Positions 1-9,442 of a DNA stretch of 64,000 bases are shown here, piece by piece. Under the pieces are notes generated by a model. The model was not told the origin of the DNA, searched no databases, and saw only the letters and a program-made list of their open reading frames with translations. This stretch comes from SZAS-103 sp036496805 (lineage in GTDB: Bacteria; Pseudomonadota; Gammaproteobacteria; Xanthomonadales; Xanthomonadaceae). The position numbers and the translations under genes were made by a program. Position 1 is the first letter of the stretch; every line of letters starts with the position of its first letter. Location: positions 27,333 through 91,332 of the forward strand of contig DASXKN010000032.1 of the NCBI GenBank assembly GCA_036496805.1, written 5' to 3'.

Positions 1-103
1 TCCAATCGCGTGAACGGCGGCATCCTGCCGTTCACGCTCGCCAAACGTCCTTTGGCCAAAGCTGCGCATGCCGGCACGCTCCGGCTGCCTACGCGAGGAA
101 GCC

Positions 104-622
104 ATGCACCGTCGCACCCTGCTGCAATCGATGGCCGCGCTGGTCGCGCTGCCGGCGTTCGCATCGCTCGCGCGCGCCGCGACCCAGATCGTCGACATCG
201 TCGTTCCGACCCTGCGCAAGCCGAAGGACGCGTGGCAGAAATTGCTGCCGCCGGCTTCCTACGCCGTGATGTTCGAGGAAAACACCGAGCGCGCGTTCAC
301 CAGTCCGCTGCTGAACGAGCACCGCGATGGCACCTTCGTCTGCGCGGCCTGCTTCCTGCCGCTGTTCCTCTCGAAGAACAAGTTCGACAGCGGCACCGGC
401 TGGCCGAGCTTCACCCAGTGCATCGCCGGCCACGCCGCCTTCAAGCAGGACTTCAAGCTCGCCTTCGAGGAGCGCACCGAATACCACTGCGCCCGTTGCG
501 GCGGCCACCAGGGCCATGTCTTCGACGACGGCCCGGCGCCGCTCGGCAAGCGCTGGTGCAACAACGGCGTCGCCCTGGATTTCATTCCGAAAGGGCAGCC
601 GCTGCCCGCATGGAGGACCTGA
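104..622 (+). CDS. msrB: Peptide-methionine (R)-S-oxide reductase MsrB, exported
   Basis: Reduces the R epimer of methionine sulfoxide in damaged proteins. 172 aa. Residues 1-25 form a signal peptide with a twin arginine (MHRRTLLQS) and an Ala-rich cleavage region, so the enzyme should act in the periplasm, possibly after Tat export. The zinc ligands are two CxxC pairs (Cys80/Cys83 and Cys129/Cys132). The GWPSF block lies near residue 99 and the catalytic Cys152 sits in RWCNNG. The usual resolving position before GWPSF is Thr; Cys106 just after it could substitute. The ATG at 104 was chosen over an upstream ATG because gaggaag precedes it at 95-101. Its stop lies 2 nt before msrA, so the pair is surely co-transcribed. 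Confidence 0.93.
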   Translation: MHRRTLLQSMAALVALPAFASLARAATQIVDIVVPTLRKPKDAWQKLLPPASYAVMFEENTERAFTSPLLNEHRDGTFVCAACFLPLFLSKNKFDSGTGWPSFTQCIAGHAAFKQDFKLAFEERTEYHCARCGGHQGHVFDDGPAPLGKRWCNNGVALDFIPKGQPLPAWRT

Positions 623-624
623 AC

Positions 625-1287
625 ATGCGTACGACCACATGGCGCACGACGCTCGCGCTGGCCGCAACCGCGGCCCTGGCCTGGGGCGGGCACGCCTTCG
701 CGGGAAACGACGCCGCGAGCGTCACCCTGATCGACACGGTGAGCAATGCCAAGCTCGCGGTCGCGACCTTCGCCGGCGGCTGCTTCTGGACGATGGAGCA
801 CGCCTTCGACGACGTGCCCGGCGTGACCGTGGCGATCTCCGGCTACAGCGGCGGCAACGTCGCCAATCCGAGCTACGAGCAGGTCTCGACCGGCACCACC
901 GGCCATGTCGAAACCGTCGAGGTCCACTACGATCCAAAAAAGGTCAGCTATGCCCACCTGCTCGACATCTACTTCCACCGCATCGACCCGACCCAGGTCG
1001 GCGGCCAGGCCTGCGACATCGGCGACGAGTATCGCAGCATGATCTTCGTGCAGGACCCGGTGCAGTTGAAGCAGGCGGAGGCGTATTCGCAGGCGCTGGA
1101 GAAGTCCGGGCTGTTCCACGCGCCGATCGCCGTGCAGATCCGCGTCGCCGGTCCGTTCTACGCGGCCGAGGAATACCACCAGCACTTCACGAAGAAGAAC
1201 CCGGAATACTACGAACGCTATCGTATCGGGTGTGGTCGCGACCGCCGGCTGCAGGCTGTGTGGGGCGCGGCGTTCAAGGCTTACTGA
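625..1287 (+). CDS. msrA: Peptide-methionine (S)-S-oxide reductase MsrA, exported
   Basis: Reduces the S epimer of methionine sulfoxide and complements the MsrB encoded just upstream. 220 aa with an N-terminal signal peptide ending near AWGGHAFA, so it is probably periplasmic. The catalytic Cys53 lies in the GGCFW motif; SGYSGG and the TGHVETVEVHYDP block follow as in MsrA. Further cysteines near the C-terminus (ACDIG, RIGCG) are candidate resolving residues. The start at 625 overlaps no other gene and has ggagg about 10 nt upstream inside msrB. A second, signal-less MsrA is encoded at 30372-31061, so the two probably divide envelope and cytoplasmic repair. The gene converges on tsaB with 48 nt between them. 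Confidence 0.92.
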   Translation: MRTTTWRTTLALAATAALAWGGHAFAGNDAASVTLIDTVSNAKLAVATFAGGCFWTMEHAFDDVPGVTVAISGYSGGNVANPSYEQVSTGTTGHVETVEVHYDPKKVSYAHLLDIYFHRIDPTQVGGQACDIGDEYRSMIFVQDPVQLKQAEAYSQALEKSGLFHAPIAVQIRVAGPFYAAEEYHQHFTKKNPEYYERYRIGCGRDRRLQAVWGAAFKAY

Positions 1288-1335
1288 GTCCGGCGGACAG
1301 GCGTCGTCATCGCCTGTCCCGGTCCACGATCCCGC

Positions 1336-2064
1336 TCAGGAACCAGTGTTGCGGGCGGCCTGCTGCTCGGCCAGCGTGAGCGCGACCTTGTCGCGCAGGT
1401 AGGCCGGCTCGACGCGCTCGGGTGCGAAGATGTCTCCGCGCGAATACGCGCGGGCTGCCAGCCGCGCGGCATCGCACGCGTGCGGCAGCGCCGTCGCATC
1501 CACGCGTCGCAACGAGGGACCGAGCGCGGCGACCAGCGCACCGGCTTCGGCGGCGAAACCGGTGCCGACGCCAATCCATGCTTCGTCGCTGGAGCGATGC
1601 GCATCGGATGGCTTGAGCAGGCGTTCCGCCTCGATCGCATCGACGAGTCCATCGGCATCGCGCACGAACGCGCCGAGGTAGATCTCGCCCATGCGGGCGT
1701 CGATGGCGGCCAGGATGCGGCCCTCCCCATCGCGTTGGTCTTCCTCGCGCTGCCGCGAAGCGCACATCGCCAGCGCAGCGAGCGTGGACACCGGAACCAC
1801 CGGCCGATCGAGTGCGAGCGCGATGCCCTGCGCGAGCGCCACGCCCAGGCGCACGCCGGTGAACGCACCCGGCCCGCGGCCGACCGCGATCGCGTCGAGC
1901 TGCGATTTCGCGACGCCGGCCTCTGCGAGCAGCGCCTCCGCCCACGGCAGCACCAGTTCGGCATGGCGGCGCGGCGCGAGCTCGAAGCGCTCGCGCACTT
2001 CGCCCTCGTCCCACAGCGCCACCGAGCAGGCCTCGGTCGCGGTCTCGATCGCCAGCAGCTTCAT
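1336..2064 (-). CDS. tsaB: tRNA threonylcarbamoyladenosine biosynthesis protein TsaB
   Basis: Partner of TsaD and TsaE in attaching the threonylcarbamoyl group to A37 of ANN-decoding tRNAs in the cytoplasm. 242 aa, close to the family length. The ASKHA-type N-terminus begins MKLLAIETATEACSVALW and carries the conserved GRGPGAFTGVRLG block at about residues 62-74. The ATG at 2064 is chosen because it begins exactly at the conserved strand; an upstream in-frame Met would add 16 charged residues. It follows the helicase gene by 7 nt on the same strand, so the two are probably co-transcribed. Confidence 0.93.
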   Translation of the reverse strand: MKLLAIETATEACSVALWDEGEVRERFELAPRRHAELVLPWAEALLAEAGVAKSQLDAIAVGRGPGAFTGVRLGVALAQGIALALDRPVVPVSTLAALAMCASRQREEDQRDGEGRILAAIDARMGEIYLGAFVRDADGLVDAIEAERLLKPSDAHRSSDEAWIGVGTGFAAEAGALVAALGPSLRRVDATALPHACDAARLAARAYSRGDIFAPERVEPAYLRDKVALTLAEQQAARNTGS

Positions 2065-2071
2065 GCGTGCG

Positions 2072-4012
2072 TCAACCTCGTCCCCCGTCTTCCGGCGCCG
2101 ATTGTCGCGCAAAGAAGGCCTGCACGGCGGCGAACTCGCGCGTGCGTGGCAGCGGCGGCAGGCTGTCGAGGAAGATGCGGCCGTAGGATTTCGACAGCAG
2201 GCGCGGATCGCAGAGCACCAGCAGGCCGCGGTCGCTGAAGCTGCGGATCAGGCGTCCTGCGCCCTGCTTGAGGGAGATCACCGCGGTCGGCAGTTGTTCG
2301 TCGCGGAATGGATTGCCGCCGCCGCGACGCACCGCATCGAGGCGCGCTTCCAGCACCGGATCGTCGGGCGCGGCGAACGGCAGGCGGTCGATCGCGACCA
2401 CCGAGAGTGCATCGCCGGGCACGTCGACGCCTTCCCAGAAACTCGCCGCGCCCAGCAGCACGCCATTGCCGGAAGCGCGGAAGCGATCGAGCAGCACGTG
2501 GCGCGGCGCGGTGCCCTGCACGAACAGCGGCCAGGGATCGTTCGCGAGCAGGTCGGCGGCGTCGCGCAGCGCGCGGTGCGAGGTGAACAGCAGGAAGGCG
2601 CGGCCGTTCGAGGCCTGCAGCACGGGGCGCAACGCGTCGAGCATCGCGCGCACGTAGTCGCGCTGGCTCGGCTCGGGCAAGCCGCGCGGCAGATAGCACA
2701 GCGCCTGTTGCTGCCAGTCGAACGGCGAAGGTTGCAGCAACGTCGTCGGCTCGATCAAGCCGAGGCGATGGGCGATGTGGTCGAAGCTTGCGTCGACCGC
2801 CAGCGTCGCCGACGTGAACACCCACGCCGCCTGGCTCGTCTCGCGGAACTGCCGCAGCGGCGCGGAGACGTCCAGCGGCGTGCGCTGCAGGACGAAGCCG
2901 CGCGGCGTGGTCTCGTACCAGCGCACCTCGTCGTCGTCGCCGTCGTGCCAGCGCGCCAGGCGATCGCGCTGGCGCTGCGCGCGCTCGTGCGCGGCGGCGA
3001 AACCCGGTGATGCCTCCTGCAAACCCGCCAGCGCGCCGGCGAGTTCGGCCATGGAATGGTCGAGCGCATCCAGTGCTTCGCAGGCTTCGCGCGCGGCGAG
3101 CACGCGCGACTGGGTGCCCCGCGCCGGCAGCGGGTCGAGCGCGAGGCGCAGCACGCGCAGCGCGTGTTCGAGTCCGCGCGCCGGTTGCTGCACCGAAGCC
3201 AGCGCGCCGGCCACGTCCTTGCACTCGGCGATCGCGTCGCGCGCAAGATCGTTCAAATGACGCGCGCCGACCGCCTCGCCGAAGAACTGCGCAGCCAGTT
3301 CGGGGAGCTGGTGCGCCTCGTCGAGCACGAAGGCGTTCGCGCCCGGCAGGATCTCGCCGAAGCCTTCCTGCTTGATCGCCAGGTCGGCGAGCAGCAGGTG
3401 GTGGTTGACGACCACGAGGTCGGCCGCCTGCGCTTCGGCGCGCGCCTTCACCACGAAGCACTCGCTCCAGAACGGACACTCGCTGCCCAGACAGTTCTCC
3501 GCGGTGGACGTGATCTGCGGCCAGAGCGTGCTGTCTTCCGGCATGTCGGCGAGTTCGGCAAGATCGCCGCGACGCGTGCGCGTGGACCAGGCGAGCACGC
3601 GCTGGAACTGCGCGACGACTTCGCGCGAGGCGAACTTCGCGTCGCCGCGCGACTGGTTCATGCGGTACAGGCACAGGTAGTTCGCGCGGCCTTTCAGCAG
3701 CGCGCTGCGCAGCCCTGCGCCGAGCGCTTCGCGCACGCGCGGCAGGTCGCGATGGTAGAGCTGGTCCTGGAGCGCGCGGGTGCCGGTGGAGACGATCACG
3801 CGCTGGCCGGAGAGCAACGCGGGCACGAGGTAGGCGTAGGTCTTGCCGGTGCCGGTACCGGCCTCGGCGATCAGGTAGTCGCGGCTTTCAAAAGCCTGCG
3901 CGATCGCCTCGGCGAGATGCAGTTGCGCGACACGCGGGGTGTAGCCCGGCAGTCGCTGCGCGAGCGGGCCGGCCTCGACCAGCGCCTCGCGCGTCCTTTC
4001 TGCGAGGGTCAT
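2072..4012 (-). CDS. yoaA: DinG/YoaA-family ATP-dependent DNA helicase
   Basis: XPD-like superfamily 2 helicase with an iron-sulfur cluster; YoaA homologues act with the polymerase III chi subunit in repair of stalled forks. 646 aa. Walker A is AGTGTGKT at residues 51-58. The four cluster cysteines are Cys114, Cys174, Cys179 and Cys185. The Walker B DEAH is at 231-234, and motif VI reads QGAGRLIRS near the C-terminus. The ATG at 4012 lies 2 nt beyond the stop of the TPR-like gene and starts in the conserved MTLAERTREAL region. The order mrcB, TPR-like gene, yoaA, tsaB with near-zero spacing indicates one transcription unit. YoaA is favoured over DinG by the size and by the tsaB neighbour. Confidence 0.9.
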   Translation of the reverse strand: MTLAERTREALVEAGPLAQRLPGYTPRVAQLHLAEAIAQAFESRDYLIAEAGTGTGKTYAYLVPALLSGQRVIVSTGTRALQDQLYHRDLPRVREALGAGLRSALLKGRANYLCLYRMNQSRGDAKFASREVVAQFQRVLAWSTRTRRGDLAELADMPEDSTLWPQITSTAENCLGSECPFWSECFVVKARAEAQAADLVVVNHHLLLADLAIKQEGFGEILPGANAFVLDEAHQLPELAAQFFGEAVGARHLNDLARDAIAECKDVAGALASVQQPARGLEHALRVLRLALDPLPARGTQSRVLAAREACEALDALDHSMAELAGALAGLQEASPGFAAAHERAQRQRDRLARWHDGDDDEVRWYETTPRGFVLQRTPLDVSAPLRQFRETSQAAWVFTSATLAVDASFDHIAHRLGLIEPTTLLQPSPFDWQQQALCYLPRGLPEPSQRDYVRAMLDALRPVLQASNGRAFLLFTSHRALRDAADLLANDPWPLFVQGTAPRHVLLDRFRASGNGVLLGAASFWEGVDVPGDALSVVAIDRLPFAAPDDPVLEARLDAVRRGGGNPFRDEQLPTAVISLKQGAGRLIRSFSDRGLLVLCDPRLLSKSYGRIFLDSLPPLPRTREFAAVQAFFARQSAPEDGGRG

Positions 4013-4014
4013 CG

Positions 4015-4623
4015 TCAGTAACGTGCGGGCGGCTCGACGTTGCAGGCCGTCGCTTGCGCGAGTGCTTCCTGCACACCGGCCGCATCGCCATGCGCCTGCC
4101 GCACGAAGCGCAGCGTCGACCAGTTGCGCCGGCACAGCGAGCCGACCTTCGGCCCGCGCTCGAAGGACTGCTGCGCGAAGGCGCCCGCCTGCGTCCAGTC
4201 GCCGCGATAGAGCGCGAATTCGGCCGACTGCTGCAGCAATTCGGGATCGCCCGGATCCAGCGCCAGCGCCTGCGCGATCGCCTGCGCGGCTCCGACATAG
4301 TCGGATTGCGCCTCGAACCGGTCTGCGCGCGCGCGCAGGTCGGCCACGCGCGGGTCGCGTAGCGGCTGCACTTCCAGCGATTGCGGATCGGCCGCGCCGG
4401 ATGTGCGCACCTGCGCAAGCATTTCGCGCGGCGAAGGCATGGCCGGGCGCACGACGGTCGGTTGTGGCGCCTCCGACATGCAGGCGGCCAGTGCCAGCAC
4501 GCCAACGAGCGACGCCACGCGCAGGACCGAGCGATGCGGTTCGGTCGCGGTGACGGAAACGCCCGGCTTCGCTCCGCGTTCCTCGGTGCAGATGGCGAAA
4601 GCCCCGAAGCGCAGCGCCTTCAT
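4015..4623 (-). CDS. TPR-like putative lipoprotein
   Basis: 202 aa if the ATG at 4623 is used. That ATG overlaps the mrcB stop as ATGA, which argues for translational coupling. The odd point is the N-terminus: the hydrophobic segment with a lipobox (LALAAC) ends only near residue 50, too far in for a standard signal peptide. A GTG codon at about residue 39 would give a normal lipoprotein leader but has no clear ribosome-binding site. After the Cys come two or three helical repeats of tetratricopeptide character (ALALDPGDPELLQQSAEFAL). It is likely an envelope protein helping PBP1b or a general TPR adaptor; function is inferred only from position. Confidence 0.7.
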   Translation of the reverse strand: MKALRFGAFAICTEERGAKPGVSVTATEPHRSVLRVASLVGVLALAACMSEAPQPTVVRPAMPSPREMLAQVRTSGAADPQSLEVQPLRDPRVADLRARADRFEAQSDYVGAAQAIAQALALDPGDPELLQQSAEFALYRGDWTQAGAFAQQSFERGPKVGSLCRRNWSTLRFVRQAHGDAAGVQEALAQATACNVEPPARY

Positions 4624-7127
4624 TGCCCACCGTCCTGCGCCGGCGATGGCGTCGGGGCGGCGGCGGGCGGTGGTTGCTGCGCAGCGTTGCCCGATGGCTC
4701 GGCGCCCGCGGGACTCGCCGCGTCCGATCCAGCCGATGCGGCGTTCGGCGAAAGCGGCGCGCCCGTCAACGGATCGACCTCGTCCGCGCTTGGCACGCGG
4801 ATCCATCCCGATTCGTCGCCCGGACTGGCGGATGCGTCGCAGGCCGAAGGCCCGGGCGGCGCGAAACCCTTCACGAAAGCGAAGCGGCGCGCGCCCGGGC
4901 AGCTCGGATCCACGCTTGCCCAGGCTTCGGGACTCACCCATGCCCAGTCGAAACCGTCGTCACCGACCTTCAGTGGCGCGCTTGGCAGGCGCTTGAAAAG
5001 GCCTGCCCACACGCGCAGCGCGCCGGTGGCGCCATACAGCCCGGTCTCCTGGTTGGCGTCGTTGCCGACCCAGATCACCGCGAGGTGGCTGCCGGTGAAT
5101 CCCGCGAACCAGCTATCGCGACTGTCGTTGCTGGTGCCGGTCTTGCCGGCCGGCTGCAGGAAGCCCAGCCCGTCCCTCTGCAGCGAACCGGCGGTGCCGG
5201 AGATCGCCACCTGCTGCATCGCGAGCATCACCAGCCGCGCGGCGAGCGCATCGCCGGCCTGCGCGGCGGCGGGCGTGCTGTCGTAGCGCTTGACCAGGGC
5301 GCCGTGCGCGTCGAGCACGCCGCGTACCGCATGCAGCGGCTGCACCTGGCCACCGGACGCGATGAACTGGTAGAGCTGGGCCATCGCGAACGGGGTCTGG
5401 TCGGTGGCGCCGAGGATCAGCGAAGGGTTCTGCCCGGCGTCAATGCCGGCCAGCACCTTCATCAGCTTCGACAGGCGCTCGACCTGCACGTCCATGCCCA
5501 CGCGCACCGCGACGTGGTTGTACGACTGCGCGAGCGCATCGATGATCCGCACCTGGCCGTGGTCGCGGTGGTCGTCGTTGTCGGGCGACCACGAGCGGCC
5601 GTTGCCGAGGGTGACTTCGACGTCGCCATCGTTGATCACCGTCGCCAGCGAATACTTCGACGGCTGCGCGAGCGCGAGCAGGTAGACGAAGGGCTTGAGC
5701 AGCGAGCCCACCGGTCGCTGCGCGTCGAGCGCGCGATTGAAACCCAGGCCGGTCGGATCGCGGCCGCCGACCACCGCGAGCACATCGCCATCGTGCACGT
5801 CGGTCACCACCAGGCCACCGTCGAGCGAGGGTCCCTTCTTGCGCTGCACTTTCTCGAGTGTCTCGGCCAGCGCGTTCTCGGCGTCGATCTGGGCCGCCGG
5901 ATCGAGCGTGGTGTGGACCACCATGCCGGCGCCCTTGATGCTGTCGGCCGGATAATCGCTTTGCAACTGCCGACGCACGAGGTCGACGAAGGCCGGATAG
6001 CGATTGGTCACGATGCCCGGGCGCGCGCTGATGTCCAGCGGCGTCGTCTTCAGGTGCGTGGCTTCGTCGGCGGTGATCAGTCCGGTCTCGACGAACTCGT
6101 CGAGCACCACGTTGCGCCGCTGCAGGGCGCGATCGGGAGAGCGACGCGGGTCGTAGTACGAAGGTCCCTTGATGAGGCCGATCAGCAGGGCGATGTCCTG
6201 CTTCGGCAGCGCGTTCAACGGGCGCCCGAACCAGAACTTCGAAGCCGCGGCGACGCCGTGGATCGACTCGTTGCCCATCTGCCCGAGGTAGACCTGGTTG
6301 AGGTAGGCCTCGAGGATCGTCTGCTTGTCGAAGCGCGACTCGATGATGATCGCGTACAGCGCCTCGTTGACCTTGCGCTTGACGCTGCGTTCGTTGGTCA
6401 GGAACAGGTTGCGCACGAGCTGCTGGGTGAGCGTGCTGCCGCCCTGGCGTGCGCCGCCTTCGCGCGCATCCACCCAGACCGCGCGGACGATGCCCCACAC
6501 GTCCACGCCGTGGTGGGTCTTGAAGTTGCGGTCCTCGACCGCCTGCAGCCCTGCCACGAACAGCGGCGGCACGTCGGCCGCGCGCACCAGCTCGCGTTCT
6601 TCCTGGGTCGATCCGTACAGAGCTGCGATGCGCGCGGGGTCGAGTGCCAGCGAGCCCAGCGTCGCTCCACCGCCCTGCATGCGCATCGACACCACGTTGC
6701 CGCCGCCGAGCTGCACCTCGACCTTCAATGGCGGCTCGGGGCCCTTGAGGCCGGTGAAGCCGCGGCTGCTGATCAGGAAACGGTCGCCGGTGCGCGCGTA
6801 GCTGCCCGGATCGCTGCCGACGCCGTCGTTGCGGTACTGCGCCGCATCGAGCTCGAGCTGCAGGTTGGCGGCATCGATCGGCCGGCCGGCCGCGACCACG
6901 AACGGCTGCGCGTACACCGTGGTCGGCACCTGCCATTGCAGTTGCCCGAACTTGTCGCGCACCTCGCCGTCGAGCACCCAGATGTAGGGGATGGCCAGGC
7001 CGAGCAGCAAGCCGAAGCCGAGCAGCATCGGATAGAGGATCCAGCGCCACCACGAGCGGCGGCCGGGCGATTCGTCCTCGTCCTGCCCGTCGTCTTCGTC
7101 CTCGATCTCGTCGTTCTTGCGCCGCAT
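4620..7127 (-). CDS. mrcB: Bifunctional penicillin-binding protein 1b
   Basis: Class A PBP that polymerises lipid II and cross-links peptidoglycan at the inner-membrane surface. 835 aa. An acidic cytoplasmic tail (1-24) is followed by one membrane segment (about 30-50). The GT51 transglycosylase domain shows EDRNF with catalytic Glu198 and QGGSTLTQQLVRN at 228-240. The transpeptidase has the SxxK motif SLLK with nucleophile Ser475, SYN at 535-537 and KTGTS from residue 662. The C-terminus after about 770 is Ala/Pro-rich and probably disordered. The start has ggaga about 8 nt upstream and a divergent glycosyltransferase gene 115 nt away. The stop overlaps the next gene as ATGA. Confidence 0.95.
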   Translation of the reverse strand: MRRKNDEIEDEDDGQDEDESPGRRSWWRWILYPMLLGFGLLLGLAIPYIWVLDGEVRDKFGQLQWQVPTTVYAQPFVVAAGRPIDAANLQLELDAAQYRNDGVGSDPGSYARTGDRFLISSRGFTGLKGPEPPLKVEVQLGGGNVVSMRMQGGGATLGSLALDPARIAALYGSTQEERELVRAADVPPLFVAGLQAVEDRNFKTHHGVDVWGIVRAVWVDAREGGARQGGSTLTQQLVRNLFLTNERSVKRKVNEALYAIIIESRFDKQTILEAYLNQVYLGQMGNESIHGVAAASKFWFGRPLNALPKQDIALLIGLIKGPSYYDPRRSPDRALQRRNVVLDEFVETGLITADEATHLKTTPLDISARPGIVTNRYPAFVDLVRRQLQSDYPADSIKGAGMVVHTTLDPAAQIDAENALAETLEKVQRKKGPSLDGGLVVTDVHDGDVLAVVGGRDPTGLGFNRALDAQRPVGSLLKPFVYLLALAQPSKYSLATVINDGDVEVTLGNGRSWSPDNDDHRDHGQVRIIDALAQSYNHVAVRVGMDVQVERLSKLMKVLAGIDAGQNPSLILGATDQTPFAMAQLYQFIASGGQVQPLHAVRGVLDAHGALVKRYDSTPAAAQAGDALAARLVMLAMQQVAISGTAGSLQRDGLGFLQPAGKTGTSNDSRDSWFAGFTGSHLAVIWVGNDANQETGLYGATGALRVWAGLFKRLPSAPLKVGDDGFDWAWVSPEAWASVDPSCPGARRFAFVKGFAPPGPSACDASASPGDESGWIRVPSADEVDPLTGAPLSPNAASAGSDAASPAGAEPSGNAAQQPPPAAAPTPSPAQDGGQ

Positions 7128-7242
7128 GGCGTCTCCGGTTTTTGCGCCGTCAGTTTAACCTGTATGTAACGCGCGTCCCGCATCGGCTGTCGCTGCGCTC
7201 CTGCGGGTTGTAGCCTTGCCGCTTGCCGAACGCCGTCCGAGC

Positions 7243-9381
7243 ATGCCGCCGATCCCGCCCCGCGATTCCGAGCCGCCGCCGCGCCGCCTCACAGACCTCG
7301 TCACGCCGCTGGAGTTCGCCTGGCGACGTTCGCGCAGCGCGCTCGACCGCACCGGCGCCAGCCTTCGACGCCGCGGGCTCCGCAACACCCTCGTCCGCGC
7401 CGTACAGGAACTGCGCGGCCCGAAGGCGATCCGGCCGCTGCCGCTGGCAATACCGGAAAACCGCCCGTTCAGGCCCTTCACGATTCCCTGCGCCGTCGAG
7501 CCGGTGGCCAGCATCATCGTCCCGGTCCACGACCATTTCCCTTTCACCCTGGCCTGCGTGCGTGCGCTGGCGGCCTGCGGCGATGCCACGCCCTTCGAGA
7601 TCATCGTCGTCGACGACGCCTCCACCGACGAAACCTCCCTGCGCCTGCGCGGGATCGAGGGCTTGCGCGTGGTCACCAACCGGACCAACCTGGGCTTCAT
7701 CGGCGCCAGCAACGCCGGCGCCGCGATCGCGCGCGGCGAGTACCTGGTCTTCCTCAACAACGACACCGCGGTGCAGCGGGGTTGGCTGGATGCGCTGATC
7801 GGCACCTTCGCCACCCATCCCAGCGCCGGCCTGGTGGGCGCCAAGCTGGTCTACCCCGACGGCCGCCTCCAGGAAGCCGGCGCCATCGTGTTCAACGACG
7901 GCACCGGCTGGAATTGCGGCCGCTTCGAGGATCCGCGCGCCCCGGCCTGGAATTTCGTGCGCGAAGTCGACTACTGCTCCGGCGCGGCGATCGCCATTCC
8001 GCGCGCGCTGTTCGAGGAACTCGAGGGCTTCGATCCGCACTACACGCCTGCCTACTACGAGGACACCGACCTGGCGATGAAGGTGCGCTCCTCAGGCCTG
8101 CGCGTTTTTTACCAGCCGGCTTCGACGGTCGTGCATTTCGAGGGCGTCAGCTCGGGCACCGACGTCGCCCTCGGCACCAAGGCCTACCAGCCGGTCAACC
8201 GCAGGAAATTCAGGACCCGCTGGAGCGAGGCGCTGGCATCGCATCCGCGGCCCGACAGCGACGTCCGGATCGCCTGCGAGCACCGCGCCCGCCGTCGCGT
8301 GCTGGTCATCGACGCCTGCACGCCGACGCCGGACCGCGACTCGGGCTCGCTGCGCATGCTCAACCTGCTGACCCTGCTGCACGACGAAGGCTGTGCGGTG
8401 AGTTTCTTTTCCGACAGCCGCGCGCATGACGGCGGCTACACCGAGGCCTTGCAGCAACTCGGCGTCCAGGTCTGGTGGAAACCGTGGATACGCCATGTCG
8501 GCGCGTGGTTCAGGAAAAACGGACGGCTGTTCGACGTCATCATCGCCAGCCGCCACGACGTCGCCACGAACTATCTCGCCCTGGCGCGACGCCACGCGCC
8601 GCGCGCGCGCTTCGTGTTCGACACCGTGGACCTGCACTTCCTGCGCGAGCGGCGCGAGGCGGAGCTGACGGGCAACGCCGCCATGCTGCGCAAGGCGCTG
8701 AAGACGCGCGAGCGCGAGCTGCGGATGGTGCGCAAGGCCAACCTCACCCTCGTCGTCAGCCCGGTCGAGAAGGAACTGCTCGAACGCGATGCGCCTGGCG
8801 CGCGGGTCGAAGTGCTGTCGAACGTGCACGAGGTGAAACCCGATCGCACCGGATTCGACGCGCGCCGCGATCTCGTCTTCGTCGGCAGCTGTCGCCACCC
8901 GCCGAACGTGGATGCGGCGAACTGGATGGCGCGTGAAGTCTTCCCGCTGATCCGCGCTCACCACGAGGACATTGTCCTGCACCTGGTCGGCGCGTGGCCG
9001 ACGCGCGAAGTGCTGGCACTGGGCGAACTGCCCGGCGTGCGCGTGCATGGCCACGTGCCCGACCTCGACGCGTTCATGGATGGCTGCCGCATCGGCCTGG
9101 CGCCGCTGCGCTACGGCGCCGGCGTCAAGGGCAAGATCAACCTGAGCATGGCGCACGGGCAACCGGTGGTCGCAACGCCGGCCGCGGTCGAGGGCATGCA
9201 TCTGAGCGACGGCGTGGACGTGCTGGTCGGCAGCGATGCGCAGGGCTTTGCCGAAGCGGTGCTGCGGCTTTACGACGATCGCGCCCTGTGGGAATCGCTC
9301 GCCCACCACGGCATCGACAACGTCGAGCAGCATTTCTCCTTCGCGGCCGCACGCAGCGCGCTGAAGAAGGTCCTGGACTAG
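7243..9381 (+). CDS. Two-domain glycosyltransferase (GT2 fused to GT4)
   Basis: 712 aa. Residues about 85-310 are a GT2 domain of the rhamnosyltransferase type: ASIIVPVHDH start, VVDDAS, the nucleotide-sugar motif LNNDT, and a later YYEDTDLAMK in the ED-type catalytic position. Residues about 345-710 are a GT4/Glycos_transf_1 domain with PNVDA, APLRYGAGVKGKI and a C-terminal helical tail. Such fusions usually build polysaccharide chains, for example O-antigen or capsule, but no other polysaccharide genes flank it. The ATG at 7243 is preferred over a TTG 27 nt upstream. Transcribed divergently from mrcB. Substrates cannot be told from sequence. Confidence 0.85.
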   Translation: MPPIPPRDSEPPPRRLTDLVTPLEFAWRRSRSALDRTGASLRRRGLRNTLVRAVQELRGPKAIRPLPLAIPENRPFRPFTIPCAVEPVASIIVPVHDHFPFTLACVRALAACGDATPFEIIVVDDASTDETSLRLRGIEGLRVVTNRTNLGFIGASNAGAAIARGEYLVFLNNDTAVQRGWLDALIGTFATHPSAGLVGAKLVYPDGRLQEAGAIVFNDGTGWNCGRFEDPRAPAWNFVREVDYCSGAAIAIPRALFEELEGFDPHYTPAYYEDTDLAMKVRSSGLRVFYQPASTVVHFEGVSSGTDVALGTKAYQPVNRRKFRTRWSEALASHPRPDSDVRIACEHRARRRVLVIDACTPTPDRDSGSLRMLNLLTLLHDEGCAVSFFSDSRAHDGGYTEALQQLGVQVWWKPWIRHVGAWFRKNGRLFDVIIASRHDVATNYLALARRHAPRARFVFDTVDLHFLRERREAELTGNAAMLRKALKTRERELRMVRKANLTLVVSPVEKELLERDAPGARVEVLSNVHEVKPDRTGFDARRDLVFVGSCRHPPNVDAANWMAREVFPLIRAHHEDIVLHLVGAWPTREVLALGELPGVRVHGHVPDLDAFMDGCRIGLAPLRYGAGVKGKINLSMAHGQPVVATPAAVEGMHLSDGVDVLVGSDAQGFAEAVLRLYDDRALWESLAHHGIDNVEQHFSFAAARSALKKVLD

Positions 9382-9442
9382 CCGTGCCTTCTCGATTCGG
9401 CGCAGAGACAGCTCTGTTTACAGCGCGTCCGTGCGTCGCCGA

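Noticed and set aside
1691..3010. Long plus-strand open frame over tsaB and yoaA
   Set aside because: Both minus-strand genes show clear motifs; this frame has none.
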